Part shown: positions 44,770 to 56,733 of the stretch, one piece after another | Layout: the number at the start of each line of letters is the position of its first letter | Position numbering within the stretch: position 1 is the stretch's first letter | Assembly (NCBI GenBank): GCA_030272155.1 | Contig: CP126200.1 | Location: forward strand, 3,844,001 to 3,908,000 | DNA length: 64,000 nucleotides | Direction: 5' to 3' | From: Tetradesmus obliquus | Taxonomy: Eukaryota > Chlorophyta > Chlorophyceae > Sphaeropleales > Scenedesmaceae | Program-made: the position numbers and the translations under genes | Notes under the pieces: generated by a model | Database searches by the model: none | What the model saw: the letters and a program-made list of their open reading frames with translations, nothing else | What the model was told of the DNA's origin: nothing

Positions 44770-46982
44770 CTCCTCACGGCCGGCGCCAGCCCAGCAGATA
44801 GATGGTGCTGGCATCAACCTACCCGTTCAAGTTGCATTGCCACGCCGTTGCCTGCCAGCCTTGTCTGAGCTCACCAGCTGCGTTGTAACGATACCCCAAA
44901 AGGCGACGCCTTTGTGCCTCGTTTCTGGACTATAGGCACCATCACGCTACATGCATACATGGATACTTAGGGCCTGGGAACTCACCATCAGCTGCTGGCT
45001 GCTGCCAAACCTGCCCTTCACACCAGAGTCTACACAAGCCACAGCAAGTGGCCCAGCTATCTAAGCATGTCCATAACCCAACTGCCTGCCGGCCTTGCTG
45101 CTGGTCTTGCAGGACACGCTTCGCGAGCCGCCGCGAGCTGCTGTGTCGATGCGCAAGGCCATCACCGCCTCCATGAGCACCTGCTTCTGCCTGTACATGG
45201 CAGTGGGCTGCCTCGGCTACGCAGCGCTGGGGGATGCTGTGCCGGCCTCCATACTGCAGGTGGGCTGATGTGTTGAGTGTTAGTTGCAACTAACGTCAAT
45301 TGGTATGTCATAACAGGCTTCTGCCTGTACATGGTGGTGGGCTGCCTCGGCTACGCAGCGCTGGGGGATGCTGTGCCGGCCTCCATACTGCCAGTATGGA
45401 CTCACGCCTGAGGTGTGAGTTGCACTGATGGCATCAACTGCCATCAGTGATGTGCTGTATGTGTCATATGCTTTTACATAACATGTTGGCGGCCATGCAG
45501 TAAGCGCCGCTGCTGGATCGACAGCGCACACGCTCGCAGATTCTACTGTAGTACAGCGCCGCTGCTGGATCGACAGCGCACACGCTCGCAGATTCTACTG
45601 TAGTACATCGCACAGCGCAATTGTGGCCGAATGATCTTGTGTGGCTCGACCCTGCCCTCTCGCTGTGGTGCTGCCTTGCAGGGCTTCCCCGCTGCTCCAG
45701 CCTGGGCTCGCAGCCTGGGCAATCTGATGGTGCTGGTGCACATGGCGCCCGCATACCAGGTGGGAGGCTGCAGCCGCTGCAGCAATCTAGAAGTTCAGAC
45801 ATTCGACCAGTGATGTACAGCCATGATTTTCAAGTGTTGTGTATCATGCATGGGAGGTGCTGGTGCACATGGCGCCGGCATACCAGGTGGGAAGATGCAG
45901 CCGCTGCAGCAATCTACAAGCCCAGAATCTCAGCCAGCCATAACATCACTACACGATAGTATCGTGTGTCATGCTGATGGTGCTTGTGCACATGGCGCCA
46001 GTATACCAGGTGGGAAGATGCAGCCGCTGCAGCAAATGCTAGGAACCCAGGAGTGCAGCCAGTGATAAATATCACTGTTGTGTGCCATGCTGATGGTGCT
46101 GGTGCACATGGCTCCCACATACCAGTTGCCGCTGTTGCATGCGGCACGTATCAGCTGTGTGCAGTGTGGCTTCCTGCGCATGCGGCTGTATTTGCAGTGG
46201 CTGTTGCGTGTGCCGCTGCTTAAGCAAGCTGCTGTGCCTGATATGCAGCTTGATGAGCCACCAGCCCTCGCCTCCGTATCTTGCCGCTGGCCACACTGCA
46301 ATATTATCGCGTTTGCCCAGCCCAGGCATGCCGCCCGTACAGGATTGCAGTCATTGGTGCTACCAGTGATTGCACAATTGACCCCCTTGCCGCTGCTGCT
46401 GCTGCTACTGTTGCTGCTGCTGCTTCTGCTGCGCAGGTGTTTGCCCAGCCCATGTATGCCACAATCGAGGATTGGCTGATTTCGTGCATGCCGTCCCTAG
46501 CAGTTGTGGGTGCCCTTCCAACACAGCAGCAACAACAACAGCAGCAGCAACAGCGGAAAGCGCTGGGCAGCAGCAGCAGCAGCAGCAGCAGCAGCGCGCC
46601 ACGCTGGCGTCGCTGCTGCAGCGTAACTGGGGCTCTGCCTGCTGGTGCCACACTCGTACGAGCAGCGTACCGCACCCTATATGTGTGCTGCACCACGTTG
46701 GTTGCTGCTGCGCTGCCATTTTTTGGCGCATTTGGTGGGCTAATAGGTGCAGTGACATTCTATCCGACAGCTGTATACTTCCCATCCGCAATGTACTGCA
46801 AGGTATATAGGCCCTCCAAACGCAGCGCGACCTGGCTGGCCATTGTGGCCGTGAATGTTGTGATTGCTGTGGTGACGCTGCTGGCAACTGCCGGCTCGAT
46901 CTCTAACATTGTAAAGCAGGCCGTGAGTATGCAGCCGTTTGGGGGCAGCGGTGATGATGTGGTGCCTATGCATGGGCGGTAA
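41763..46982 (+). CDS. Amino-acid permease, AAAP/AAP type (APC superfamily)
   Basis: Ten exons in phase: 41763-41991, 42157-42326, 42710-42761, 43052-43145, 43407-43497, 44104-44214, 44575-44703, 45113-45259, 45682-45759, 46437-46982 (548 aa). A hydrophilic N-terminus of about 75 residues is followed by TM1 with GAATGHIITAVVGAGVLTLP, the AAAP signature. Further helices are visible, with HNRYKHAVYYILG after TM2, SFIALGLG, VAFAYNSCVVMIEIQDTLREPP and MAVGCLGYAALGD. The region after exon 10 start (VFAQPMYATIEDW) carries an inserted Gln/Ser/Arg stretch of roughly 65 residues, then two to three helices and a short Gly/Asp/His-rich tail. Plant AAPs are plasma-membrane H+/amino-acid symporters; substrate cannot be told. 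The ATG at 41763 is the first in frame, after an intron-free leader. Several introns hold decoy exon copies. Confidence 0.88.
43505..43730 (+). repeat. Two copies of permease exon 43407-43497 tail with donor
   Basis: The exon end (QWLWTLAFGVLQ) with GTG donor is followed by copies ending at 43601 and 43725. The intervening intron stretch (ACAAAGTTCTATG ... GCCAGCGTTCTGTTGC) is also duplicated, so the unit of about 104-124 bases spans exon tail plus intron head. Confidence 0.85.
44018..44045 (+). repeat. Short decoy head of permease exon 44104-44214
   Basis: CCGCAG followed by GTGCTGCTGAGC and then CTGCCTGACTTC, 86 bases upstream of the real CTGCAG plus GTGCTGCTGAGC. The copy is short and CTG-rich, so chance similarity is possible. 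Confidence 0.5.
44718..44767. repeat. (CTG)n microsatellite after permease exon 7
   Basis: About 16 CTG units begin 15 bases behind the donor of exon 44575-44703. Confidence 0.9.
45317..45395 (+). repeat. Copy of the 3' half of permease exon 45113-45259
   Basis: FCLYMVVGCLGYAALGDAVPASIL is repeated 60 bases after the real exon, differing mainly at one codon (MVV for MAV). The end reads CTGCCAGTATGG rather than CTGCAGGTGGGC, so the donor is destroyed. Confidence 0.85.
45504..45607. repeat. Perfect 52-bp tandem duplication in permease intron 8
   Basis: Bases 45504-45555 and 45556-45607 are identical, which marks a very recent duplication. The unit starts GCGCCGCTGCTGGATCGACA and is not obviously exonic. 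Confidence 0.88.
45857..46130 (+). repeat. Three copies of permease exon 45682-45759 tail with donor
   Basis: The exon end LMVLVHMAPAYQ is repeated with ends at 45886 (LVHMAPAYQ, donor GTGGGA), 46009 (LVHMAPVYQ, GTGGGA) and 46125 (LVHMAPTYQ, TTGCCG: donor lost). Spacing is about 115-127 bases. An intron stretch GATGCAGCCGCTGCAGCAA follows copies 2 and 3, and GGCTGCAGCCGCTGCAGCAA the original. Confidence 0.88.
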
Positions 46983-46988
46983 GTGCAT

Positions 46989-47006
46989 GGGGGGGGGGGG
47001 GGGGGC
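46989..47006. repeat. G homopolymer of about 18 bases just behind the permease stop
   Basis: An uninterrupted G run starts 7 bases after the TAA stop. It could fold as G-quadruplex in the 3' UTR, or be a place where length is miscalled. Confidence 0.8.
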
Positions 47007-50000
47007 TACAGCCCGTCTCTGGCTCTTGCTAGCACGTTGCAGCAGTGTGCACTGCTGCGGTCATATAATGTTGCTTGACTTAGTTAGCAGGCCACAAATG
47101 GCTTTCTTGGCGCATCAAACACAATCCGTGTGTTGCAACATATCTGGTGTTGTCATGTTGTGATGTGGGTGCGCAAGTTTTTGGTTGCGCATAAGCAGGC
47201 CTTGTATCGTAAGAAAGCCGTCCATGCACTTCCATCTGCTAGCACTGCTGCTGTTTTGTGGCTGCTTTGCAATGCCTGCCGCATCAAAGGGCAGCATGGT
47301 GTCCTGCTGTCAAACATCAACCACTCTCTGCAACAAGGACCATCATGGTAGCATGATGCTGCAAGCACCACTGTTCTCAGAACAATTCAAGGCTTGAACT
47401 CAATCCGCAACTTCGTCAGTTCTATTTTGCAAAGTGGCATGTCGTTGTTGCTACTTGTGCAATTGCTAGAGGCTCTTTAACAATCAAAGAAGTGCAGCTG
47501 CTGGACAGCTGGCCATTGCTGCACACATCGTGTTTATGTGCTGTGTACACTGTTGCAAGTGGGTCTGCGCTTTCACGAGCTCGTGTGTGCAACATGACTC
47601 ATGATCATGCTGTTGCTGCTGTGAACTTCAACATGCACAGCTGTTGCCTTACCAACTTGTAGTTATACTGTTGCGTCGCAGCAAAAGTAACACTCAACTG
47701 GTGCCCCACTGCCACGTCCTTACCTGTCACAGCCCTGGAGCAGCAGCAGCCTGCGGGTGTGCACAGGCAGCAGCAGACGCAGCACAGCATTGTCAGCATG
47801 GCTGTAAACAGTGTGCTGAGTTCTCTGGATGGGTGCTTGTGCATCCCTACAGCCGCAGTGCTGCTGCTCAGCTGCGAAGGTTTCTCACGTCACACACAAA
47901 CACAGCAACATCACAAACAACATCAAAAAACAACAAGACGCGAGCCCCTGGATCAGTCAAATGCGGTCGTCACAGCGTTGGTGCCGCAACATGCCCAGGC
48001 ATCTGCACCGACAGCATGCCGCCCAAGACGCGGCCAGTTTTGTGTGGGCAGCACTACAGCAATGGCTTGCAGGAACTTGATGCAGCCACTGCATGCCCTA
48101 CTGCTGCATACATGCAGCAATAGGGCATGTGCCAGCCCTTGATAGTCAAAGGTTTGTCCTTGCGTTTGCGAGGCACACTGCCTTGGCTTAAAGGCATGTG
48201 CCGGGTTGCACAAGGCATGCAGCACTCAGGCAGACACACTGTGGCACACATGCTGCCAGACGGCATGCTGCTGCACCACTCAGACCTTTTACCAATACCA
48301 TCACTTCCAGGGGCGTACATGGACACGCAGAACAGCAACTCATCAAACAGACACATGCAGCAATTGATCCTGTTCTGAACAGATCTGCTGCTGACCACCA
48401 CGTACCTGCTGTTGCTGCTCCAGGGCGTGAGATGCACGGCGATCGGTCCCATTGTAAGACTATATTGGGTTTAGATTAGACTCAAGATTCAGGGCTATTG
48501 AAAGCGACACTGTGGGCGCACACGGTGCACCAGCGTAACTGCTGCTTCCATCTTCAATGTCGCTCAGCATCAAAAGCAGGAAACGAAGCGTTTCTTATGG
48601 ATATTGCTTGCCCGTGCGCTTTTGCCCCATCTAGCGTCCACCACCAGCTGGGACCCCAAAACCCTGCCAGGAATTTGATTTGCACACATGACGCTTTTGA
48701 CCACTCTTGTGCCTGCCAGCTCCCGATGCAGCGAAAGCACATGTATTCCATGTATCAGGTGCAATAGGGTCTGCCCTCAAGTTTGGCAGCGGTGGGATTT
48801 TCACGCTGTGCAAATTGATGTCAGGGGGCGCCCCGCCTGAGCCTGCCTGAACCGCTCAGCATTGCAGTGCACAAGCCCCCCCCCCCTTTCAAGCCTACTG
48901 GCACGCTGGCTTTGACAGCACACTGCAAAAATTCACGGTTACGCATAAAGAGCGAAATTCAACGTTCTAGTCATCATGTGTCAGGCTACAATCAGGCTGC
49001 GGCAAGGCAGCACGCACTACGCCGCACAGCATCGCGGCGCCGCACTGCCGGCAGCGCCGGCATGCACCGCAGAGCAGAACGAGCCTGGAAGGCCTTGCAG
49101 CCCCACAGTACAGGGATTCTGAATGTGTGACACGTGTACACACGCATCAACCGTCAAACCACACGCAGTGGTGAGCACTACTATGCAGGGGCAGTGACGG
49201 GCAGCTCTGACATGACAACTTGGATGTTTGAAACATCAGAGCTGCCAAAACTTGGACCCCCTGTCAAGACACAAGACACGCAACGCCGGAAAGTTCCAAG
49301 TATGCACCTGGTGTCCGGCGTGTGTCTGCAGGATTCACTCTTGTCGCAAAAACCTGGTTGCAAACCCAGGCAAAGCCCTAGGAGCCATAGCACGCTGGGG
49401 TAAAAACAGTGCAGGCGGCTTATGCTGTGGCCTGCAAGCAGATAGCTTCGACATACAAACGTGCTAGTTCAAATACTGCTAAGTTTGGCAACTTGCACAG
49501 CAGTGTGACCGCTGCACCAACAAGCTCATATGCACAGTCAAACACAAATTGATACACACACCCTGCTGTACACACCGTGTAACTCGGCCATTCACAGTAC
49601 ACACCAGAATACAAAGCGGCACGCAAAGACCATGAAATGTTCGCACTCATCTGTTGGTTGCCTCCCTCTCAATCAGTCCACAGCACAGGCCAAGCACATC
49701 ACACACATACACTTAGCGTTCAGCTCTCCAGTGCTCTAGCAGTTGCCGGGCCTGTGCTGGGCACAGCCTCTACTGGCAACTGTTTGGCATGTTCAGGCAC
49801 CATGCACACACACCAGAACACCCACAGCCGGCTACAGTCTGCAACCAGTGCATCCCTCTTGACATTGCAAACATCCGACATGTGCTTTGCAGACTTGCAT
49901 ACACGTCAGGCACGCCCCCACCCTGCGATGCATGCACATCATGTGGCATGCACACCGGCAGCAGCAGATCCAACACAACACTCACGAGCAAGAAGCAGCA

Positions 50001-50193
50001 CCAGCATGTTCCAAGAGTCGGCTGAAAAACGGTCCAGGCATGCATGACATCAAAGAGCAATGGAACTTTAGACAGCTCCTGCAGCTTATCCGACCGACCA
50101 TGCCAACCACCACCTAGCATGCCTGGCTTGCCTCTGGCAGCACATATTGCAGAACATATAAAGGCAGCTGCCCTTAATCAACATCAACCCAAG

Positions 50194-50310
50194 CCCCTTG
50201 CACAGCCGCGTGGCGTGCCAGGAAGCTGGTCACAATGTCAGCAAACAGCTGCGGCTCCTCCTCCTGGGGGCAGTGCCCCGCCCGCTTCACCACAGCAAGC
50301 CGGCAGCATG
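50194..50310 (-). repeat. Duplicated 3' end of the alpha/beta hydrolase
   Basis: About 115 bases matching 50448-50563 (C-terminal codons from the catalytic-His region to near the stop) lie 254 bases beyond the real 3' end, with several substitutions. It is out of the gene as annotated and has no stop-codon match. Confidence 0.85.
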
Positions 50311-50443
50311 GCACGAATCTGAAAACCAGTAGCGTCCTGCATGGCATCAGCACGGCTCCACCTGGTCACATTCGACACGCCTGCCTTGCCTCAAGCAGCA
50401 AACTAGGCTGCATCTCCGGTCAAACCAACACAGAGCGCTACAT

Positions 50444-52934
50444 CTAGGCCCCTTGCACAGCTGTGTGGCGTGCCAGGAAGCTGGTCACAATGTCAGCAAA
50501 CAGCTCCGGCTCTTCCTCCTGGGGGCAGTGCCCCGCGCGCTTCACCACAGCAAGCCTGCAGCCCTTCACAAGCCTCGCCAGCTTCATGCTGTTACTTGCA
50601 GGCACCAGCTTATCCCCAGCGCCATGCACAATCAGCACTGGCGTGTTGTGTGCGGCTACTGCTGCTGCAAACCGCGTGGCGAGCCCGGCATCTTCCAGCC
50701 CGCCCATAGGTGCTGCACCCGCTGCTGCTGCTGCACTGGTGGCTGTTGTGCTGCCGCCAGCACCCAGGCGCGCCAGCAGGAACTGCACCATACCGCTTTC
50801 CCAGCCTTTTACGAGCTGCGGGAGCCGGTACGCATCTACTGCTGCTGGAGTAACCTTGGACTGATCATAGTAGGCTTGGCGCAGTGTGTTGGCCCAGAAG
50901 GTTCGGGAGCGTACCAGCGAGCGCAGCAGCAGCACGATGGCCGGCCGCAGCAGCGACAGCACCAGCACTGTCGACAGCATCACAGCCGTCTGCACCAGTG
51001 CCAGCACGCGTGATAGCAGCGTGCTGAGCAAGTTTCCGTTGCCGTTCTTGCTGCCATTGGGCTTCAGCAGCGCAGCAAACTGCGACTCATCGCCCCGCGT
51101 GGCGTATAAAGCGACGTCGCCGGCAGCTGCTGCTGCATTCAGGGACTCACTACGCGACAGCTCGCCGCCCCTGCCTTGCGCGCTGCTGCTGCTGCTGCTG
51201 CTGCTCTCTGCTGCCATTGCATCCAGGTCGCTGCTGCTGGCCTCCGACCTGCTGCTGCTGCTGCTGAGCCGCGCGGCACGTGCTGCTGCTTCAGCCTGCT
51301 GTGCTGCAGCTGCTGCTGCTGCTGGCTGCTCAAACTCCCCGCTAGCAAGGCTGCGGGTGAATGCACTGCCGTCTTGCAGCTGCTCCAGCTGGCTGCTGCC
51401 ATTGCTGCGCAGTCCTGCAATGATTGCTGGGTCCACCAGAATCACTGCTGCATACTCCGAAGCGTTGAAAACATACTCAAGCGCTGCACAGGCCCCTCCA
51501 AGGCTATGCCCCATCAGCACTCGCTTCACCCGCTGCTGATCCGATTTGCTGCTGCTCCTGCTGCTGCTGCTGCTGCTGCTTGGCGCCTTTGCAGCATCAG
51601 CTGCCGCACTTGCCTCACTACTGCTGCCGGCTGCAGCTTCTGCTACTGCTGCTGCAGCGCCCTTTACAAAGCCCGTCACACTGCCCTCGCCTGCTGCTGC
51701 TGCTGTTGCCTGCAGCGGAGACTCCATCCCCTGCTCTACTGCTGCTGCTGCAGCCTCAGTTGCAGACCCACCACTCTCACGCTCAAGTGCCTGTACTGCT
51801 GCCGGCTCCTGCTCCACTGCAGCTGCTGCTGCAGCAGCTGTTGGGTCCGCCACTGCTGCTGCCGCTGCTGCCGGTGCAGTGTCTGCACGCTCGTGCACAC
51901 TGGTGTGCGGGTAGCCTGCTTCGCTGGACTTTGCTGCTGCTGCGCGGCTCAGCAGGCCTCTCACTGTGAGTTCATAGTCCATTGCTAAGCGGCCCAGCCT
52001 GCCGTTGAAGGCCAGGTAGTAACCTGACAGGTCGGTGGGCCTGCAATGACAACACAGCAACAGCAGCAGCAGCAGCAGCAGCAGTACCATTGTCAGTGAG
52101 TGGCAGTTTGCCTTGTGGCCTTGTGGGAGACAGATTCCTGGTCCATTGTTGCAGCTAGCAGGGAGCGGCAAAGCCAGGTACCGCCATGTGGTAGCACTTT
52201 CATACATTGAACGGAAAAGCTAAGCAGTACACTAGCAGCCAATCCTGCAACATACCTTTGAGTGAGGCCAAAGCCTGGCATGTCATGCGCAGTGACCAGC
52301 GCCCCCAGCCGCTCAGCCAGCTGCTGCTGCACCAGAGACCAGGACCAGGTGTTGCTGCCAAAGCCATGATAGCAGTGCACTGCAGGCACTGGGCCTTGCA
52401 GGCGCGCTGCTGCTGCTGGCGGCGGTGCGAGGCGCGCTGCTGCTGCTGTGGGCGCCGGCGGCGGCAGCGATCGTGAGGCCTTCACCTGTGACACATGGCA
52501 GTGGCACATGACATAGTAAGCAGCTATCAGAAGGTGACTTGGCTGACAGAACTGTTGACTGTGCACAGAGCTGGTGGACGTCTAGGTGGTGAGTCTTGCA
52601 AAGTGTTTTGTTTGCGCGTCAGCAGGAAGCCGTTGCTGGAATGGTGTATACAAGCATCCCAGCAATGTGAGCTGTCAGTGCAGCAGGCAGCACAACAGCC
52701 CCAACTCGCCAGCAATCGCCAGCACAGGTTAGGTCCTCTGCTTGCATGTATAATGCATACTTATGTGAGCTCTTTGAGTACAGCTACATCCCGGCGGCAG
52801 CAGCAGCTGCAGCGCCAGCAGCGCCAGCAACTCTCATTTGTGTTTTGTGCGCACCTTGACGTGCACTGAGAGGTTGTCGATGTGCCTGAACCGCGAGTCA
52901 GGGTCGCCTAGGTCAGCCTCGATGCGCTCACGAG

Positions 52935-52974
<40 letters not shown>

Positions 52975-53409
52975 GCAGCAGCAGCCATGTGTTCGGTCAG
53001 ATGCTTCTGGGAAATGTTCAGCTTCAAGTTTTCAACGTGTCACACACAGCTCGCTTGATTTGGCCCCATCTTTCTTGGTATATAACATACACAAGCACTG
53101 CACTGCATCTGTGTTACAACATGGCGAACCGACGTTTCAAAAAAATGCTCAGGTCCTTGTCCGCCGCACCTTGTACAGCTCCTCAAGCAGCGCATTGCGC
53201 AGCATGTACAGCACGAGGCCAAACAGCAGCCCGATGCACGTGGCGTACGGTATGCTCACGCCCGCTGGCGCCGTGAACAGGTACACCACGCATGCTGTGA
53301 TGGCTGCGCAGCTCCAGCAGACTATCTCTTGTGTGGCTGAGAGGCTGGGCCTCCAGTCGAGGTCTACTGACAGGTCAGCATCTGAAGGCAGCGCTGCTGC
53401 ATTGGCCAT
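50444..53409 (-). CDS. Alpha/beta hydrolase with N-terminal membrane anchor
   Basis: Four minus-strand exons in phase: 53170-53409, 52855-52935, 52256-52485, 50444-52040 (715 aa). The N-terminus has one or two hydrophobic helices (about residues 24-72). The fold starts near 140 with the oxyanion-hole motif HGFGSNTWSW (147-156) and DMPGFGLT. The nucleophile elbow GHSLGG puts Ser at about 362, and VHGAGD and AGHCPQEEEPE give Asp660 and His688. This matches the plant/algal chloroplast-or-membrane alpha/beta hydrolases of lipase type; the substrate is unknown. Two long Ala/Ser/Glu-rich insertions (before the elbow and in the lid region) roughly double the usual 300-350 aa. A 5' UTR intron may end at the AG about 15-20 bases upstream of the ATG at 53409. 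Confidence 0.82.
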
Positions 53410-56400
53410 GGCGACTGCATTCAGGACCTGCCGATTGCAAATGCACCAGGAAGTGAGGGTAGTTAATACACAGATGAGCAGGGTGTGCACCAGGTGGTAG
53501 CCTGCGATTATATCTGCTAGTTGGTGTTGTGCCAGCATGCTGGCAAGTAATCGCCACAAGCCCATGCATGCTAGCAGGATATGTCTGCGGCTGCAGCAGC
53601 ACACTGACATTATGGCAAACCCTGATTGCAATAACATACTCCTATTGTGCTAGCGATTGCACCCCAGAGCTGGACGCAAACTGATGCTGAACCTGTGTCT
53701 GCAGAATCAGCAGATCTGCCATCCTGCATGGCATGACAGGCCAGCACAGCAGCTGCCAGTATCCTTGCAAAAGCCCAAGAGCACGTGCCATACTGCAGGA
53801 TTCAATAATGCTGTCTGATTCTGACAGCTGGACTGACGGCTGGACTGTTGTGCGTGTGCATTGTCCACTGGCAACTGCAGGTCATAGCAGTGTACAGCAG
53901 ACCCACCTTGAGGGAGTGCCTGCTAAGGCTCCGAACGACAGTAGAGCCCAGCTTGACTGGAGAGGCAGCTGTTGCAACAACAGAAGAACGCTGCACGTAG
54001 GAAGACCATGCTACGGCTTTGTCCCTGGCTCTCCTGACCAGCCGAGCACCGGGGTAAGCAGGCCTGCCTGCTGTTGATCCCTCCAAGCGACTGACACTCG
54101 GCACCCTCCTCATTATGGAAGATTAACTAAGATCTTAATGAACCAAGCTGAGCACTTGATCGGCTGAGCACTGCCCTGCCAGGCGCTCTCTCGGGCCTAT
54201 TGCCAGGGTGGGCGACAACAAAGATCCACAGCACGAACAACTAGCGTTCTAAAAACAATTATGCCGTGCGATGGCGTGGCTTCAATGTGCGTTGATGCGG
54301 CAACTGTTGTTCCGTTCACGTAGATCAAAAGCCAGGCCCAGGGTATCCCTCGGCTTACAAATACAGATCTTTTAAAGCCGTACTTGAGCAGATGTATGGC
54401 TGTCGCAGGTCTATGTCTGCCGCCAGATCCCGGCATCAGTTAACAAACGGTCGATTACTCAGCATGCCGATCTACATTCTCCAGACCACGTTGCCGTGTT
54501 GCCAGCATCCCTCTGGCGAAGCTTTCTTGATCACGTCCATGTCGAAACTAACTAGGCATTTACACATGCACACCTTGCTGTGAGCGTGTTCACCGCAAAA
54601 CAGGTCAGCATCAGGAGATGTTGACCAGGTGACCCCTGGTTGACTCAACCCCTGGGCCAGGGGCCACCTGGGCCAGAATTGCTTGTAGATCCCTAATGTC
54701 ATAGGTGCATAACTGGTATAGGTGCATAACTATTCCTTTACATGTCATGCTGGTGTTCAGCCCGGCAGAACACACACAGCCTGCACGTTCATATGCCAGC
54801 AAATAACCCTTGCCACCCGGCCGTGCACATACTGATGTATGCTGCAAGCTGCAGCACAACACCATCTGGTGATGCGGCCGTGACTTGCAAAGGAAGCGTA
54901 CGCCACTCAGTGACAGGCAGCCGCACCTGCGGCACGCAGCCGACGCATGCACCCGTCACCACATCATCTGAGCAGGCAAACCAGAGGGACCTGCACACAA
55001 TGCACACAATTCATATAGATAGATGCACAACTAAAACCAATGGTCGTGCATCGCCAACCAGCCCAGAAGCCACGCAAAGCAATGCCTGCTTCGCACGGCG
55101 CCGCTCTGCAAGCCTTGCCAAGGCTGAGCCCAAACAGACGCTTGCAGATGCTGGCCCCTTCCTGCCGGCATATCATTTGGCAGCAAGGAAGCGCTGAATG
55201 TAAAAGGACGAATGTATACGGCTCCAAGATCCCGAAAGACCATGGTATTGCATAGCTGCGCACGGGCGTGAATGTTTACGCCCACTCCGGCGTAATGAGC
55301 AGCAGCCTGCACTGCTACTGCACACGCACCTTGCCGCTGTCTGCCTCGCAGACACACTCACACACACATTGCATGGATGTACAAGCGAGAGCCCTGCGTA
55401 AAAGCCCAGCCCCCGGCACACCTGCCTTACGAGCCCTGCAATCGAACCAGCAGGCACACGCCTGCCAAATGCCATCTCAGCATGTGACACTGCATGATAC
55501 TAGGCCACGGGGCCGCTATATATTGGCATGAAAGCAATGCTGCTGCGCTGCCTCCTCTCATGCATGCAAGATGCCGCATGATCACCTGCAAAGTAGAAAG
55601 ATACAGATCCAAGCCGCTGCAGAGAGACACATACACTAGATACACAAGCTATGCAATGCCGCATGCTTGGTCACAGTGTTTGCATAACTAAGCTTGACAC
55701 CTGTGTGCTGGACACATGAACCGCTGCAAGAGGATGCATCTCGCAAGAATGAACCTCAGTGAACCTCGTAAGCTGCAAGGGTATTGTGTACTAAACCAGT
55801 GTGCTAACAACACACACCACAAAAAAGGGTGCTTGCTGCCTTGTCCTGCAAGAGCAGCATGCAGAAGCTGACACCATACAATTCACACAAGCGTTGCCAG
55901 CTCTACAGCAGCGCAGCGCAGCCGCGCTGCTCATCACATGGGAAAGCATCACATCACAGCATACCTCAAGAGGTTTTTTCAGCCCAAGAGGTAAGGTGAG
56001 CTCACAGCCCATGCTCATCATCACTTGCCTGACTTGCCATTGTTTGCAGCGCAGCGGCTGCTGCACCTGGCACCCACTCCGGCACTCCCAAGCAGGCCTG
56101 CCTGTTTGCACAGGCGCTGCCGAAACTACGCTGAATCCCACACAAACCAGATGATGTTGACATGCATCCCAGACTCTTGCTGACACTGCCACTGCCTGCA
56201 TAATGACAACAGAAGATGAGGTATTGCTGTGCTGTCATCCATAAACAGACCTCATCACATGCTCACACTGCTTGCAAAACACATGCAGGTCACAGTACAA
56301 AAGTCCCTGTTGCTGAGCATCGACCATGCACACACGCAGGCGCAACTGCACACAGGCAGCCGAGCCTGCCACATCTCACTCATCACATCACCACACAGAT

Positions 56401-56733
56401 TGATCACAGTCCTGCTGTCGTTTGCTGCACAGCCCCTCGCTTGCTGCACAGCCCCTCACAAAACCCCTTCCGCACCCCATAGGCGCCAAGGTACAACAAG
56501 CCATTGCGATGCCAGCTGCTGACGCTGCTGCCGCCAGCGCTGCTGCCATCGGACTCGCTGGCTCTGCTGCACCTGCTTGCAGGAAATCTACTTGTAACCA
56601 AAAAAACGTGTGCTGAAAATAAAATACAGGACGCTCTGTTGCGGGAAAGCTGCCTGCAACACCTGCTTGCAGGAACATGCGGAACATGCTTGCAGGAAAC
56701 TCGCCGAACCTGCTTGCAGGAGAATGCCCAAGC
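53410..56733. other. Spacer between the hydrolase promoter and the PAQR 3' end
   Basis: No gene supported over 3.3 kb. From about 53650 to 54700 the composition is more balanced than elsewhere and contains an imperfect inverted repeat (54627-54639 with 54657-54669) in the CCCCTGG-rich stretch. From 54750 to 56500 it is CA-rich, with short open frames only. A motif CTGCTTGCAGGAA recurs four times at about 56570-56720, next to the PAQR stop codon. Confidence 0.45.

Larger units (their letters stand above)
46983..50443. other. Convergent spacer between the permease and the alpha/beta hydrolase
   Basis: 3.4 kb with no supported gene on either strand: open frames are short, Cys/His/Ala-rich and lack domains. 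It holds a C run at 48881-48889 and, at the right edge (50194-50310), a second copy of the hydrolase 3' end. Confidence 0.5.

Noticed and set aside
54600..54680. Imperfect inverted repeat in the CCCCTGG-rich stretch as a transposon end
   Set aside because: Short, no target-site duplication and no transposase remnant nearby.
55430..55520. tRNA-like box motifs on the minus strand (TGGCCTAGT ... GGTTCGATTGC)
   Set aside because: The A-box and B-box look acceptable, but no acceptor stem or cloverleaf can be drawn and the B-box ends GC instead of CC.
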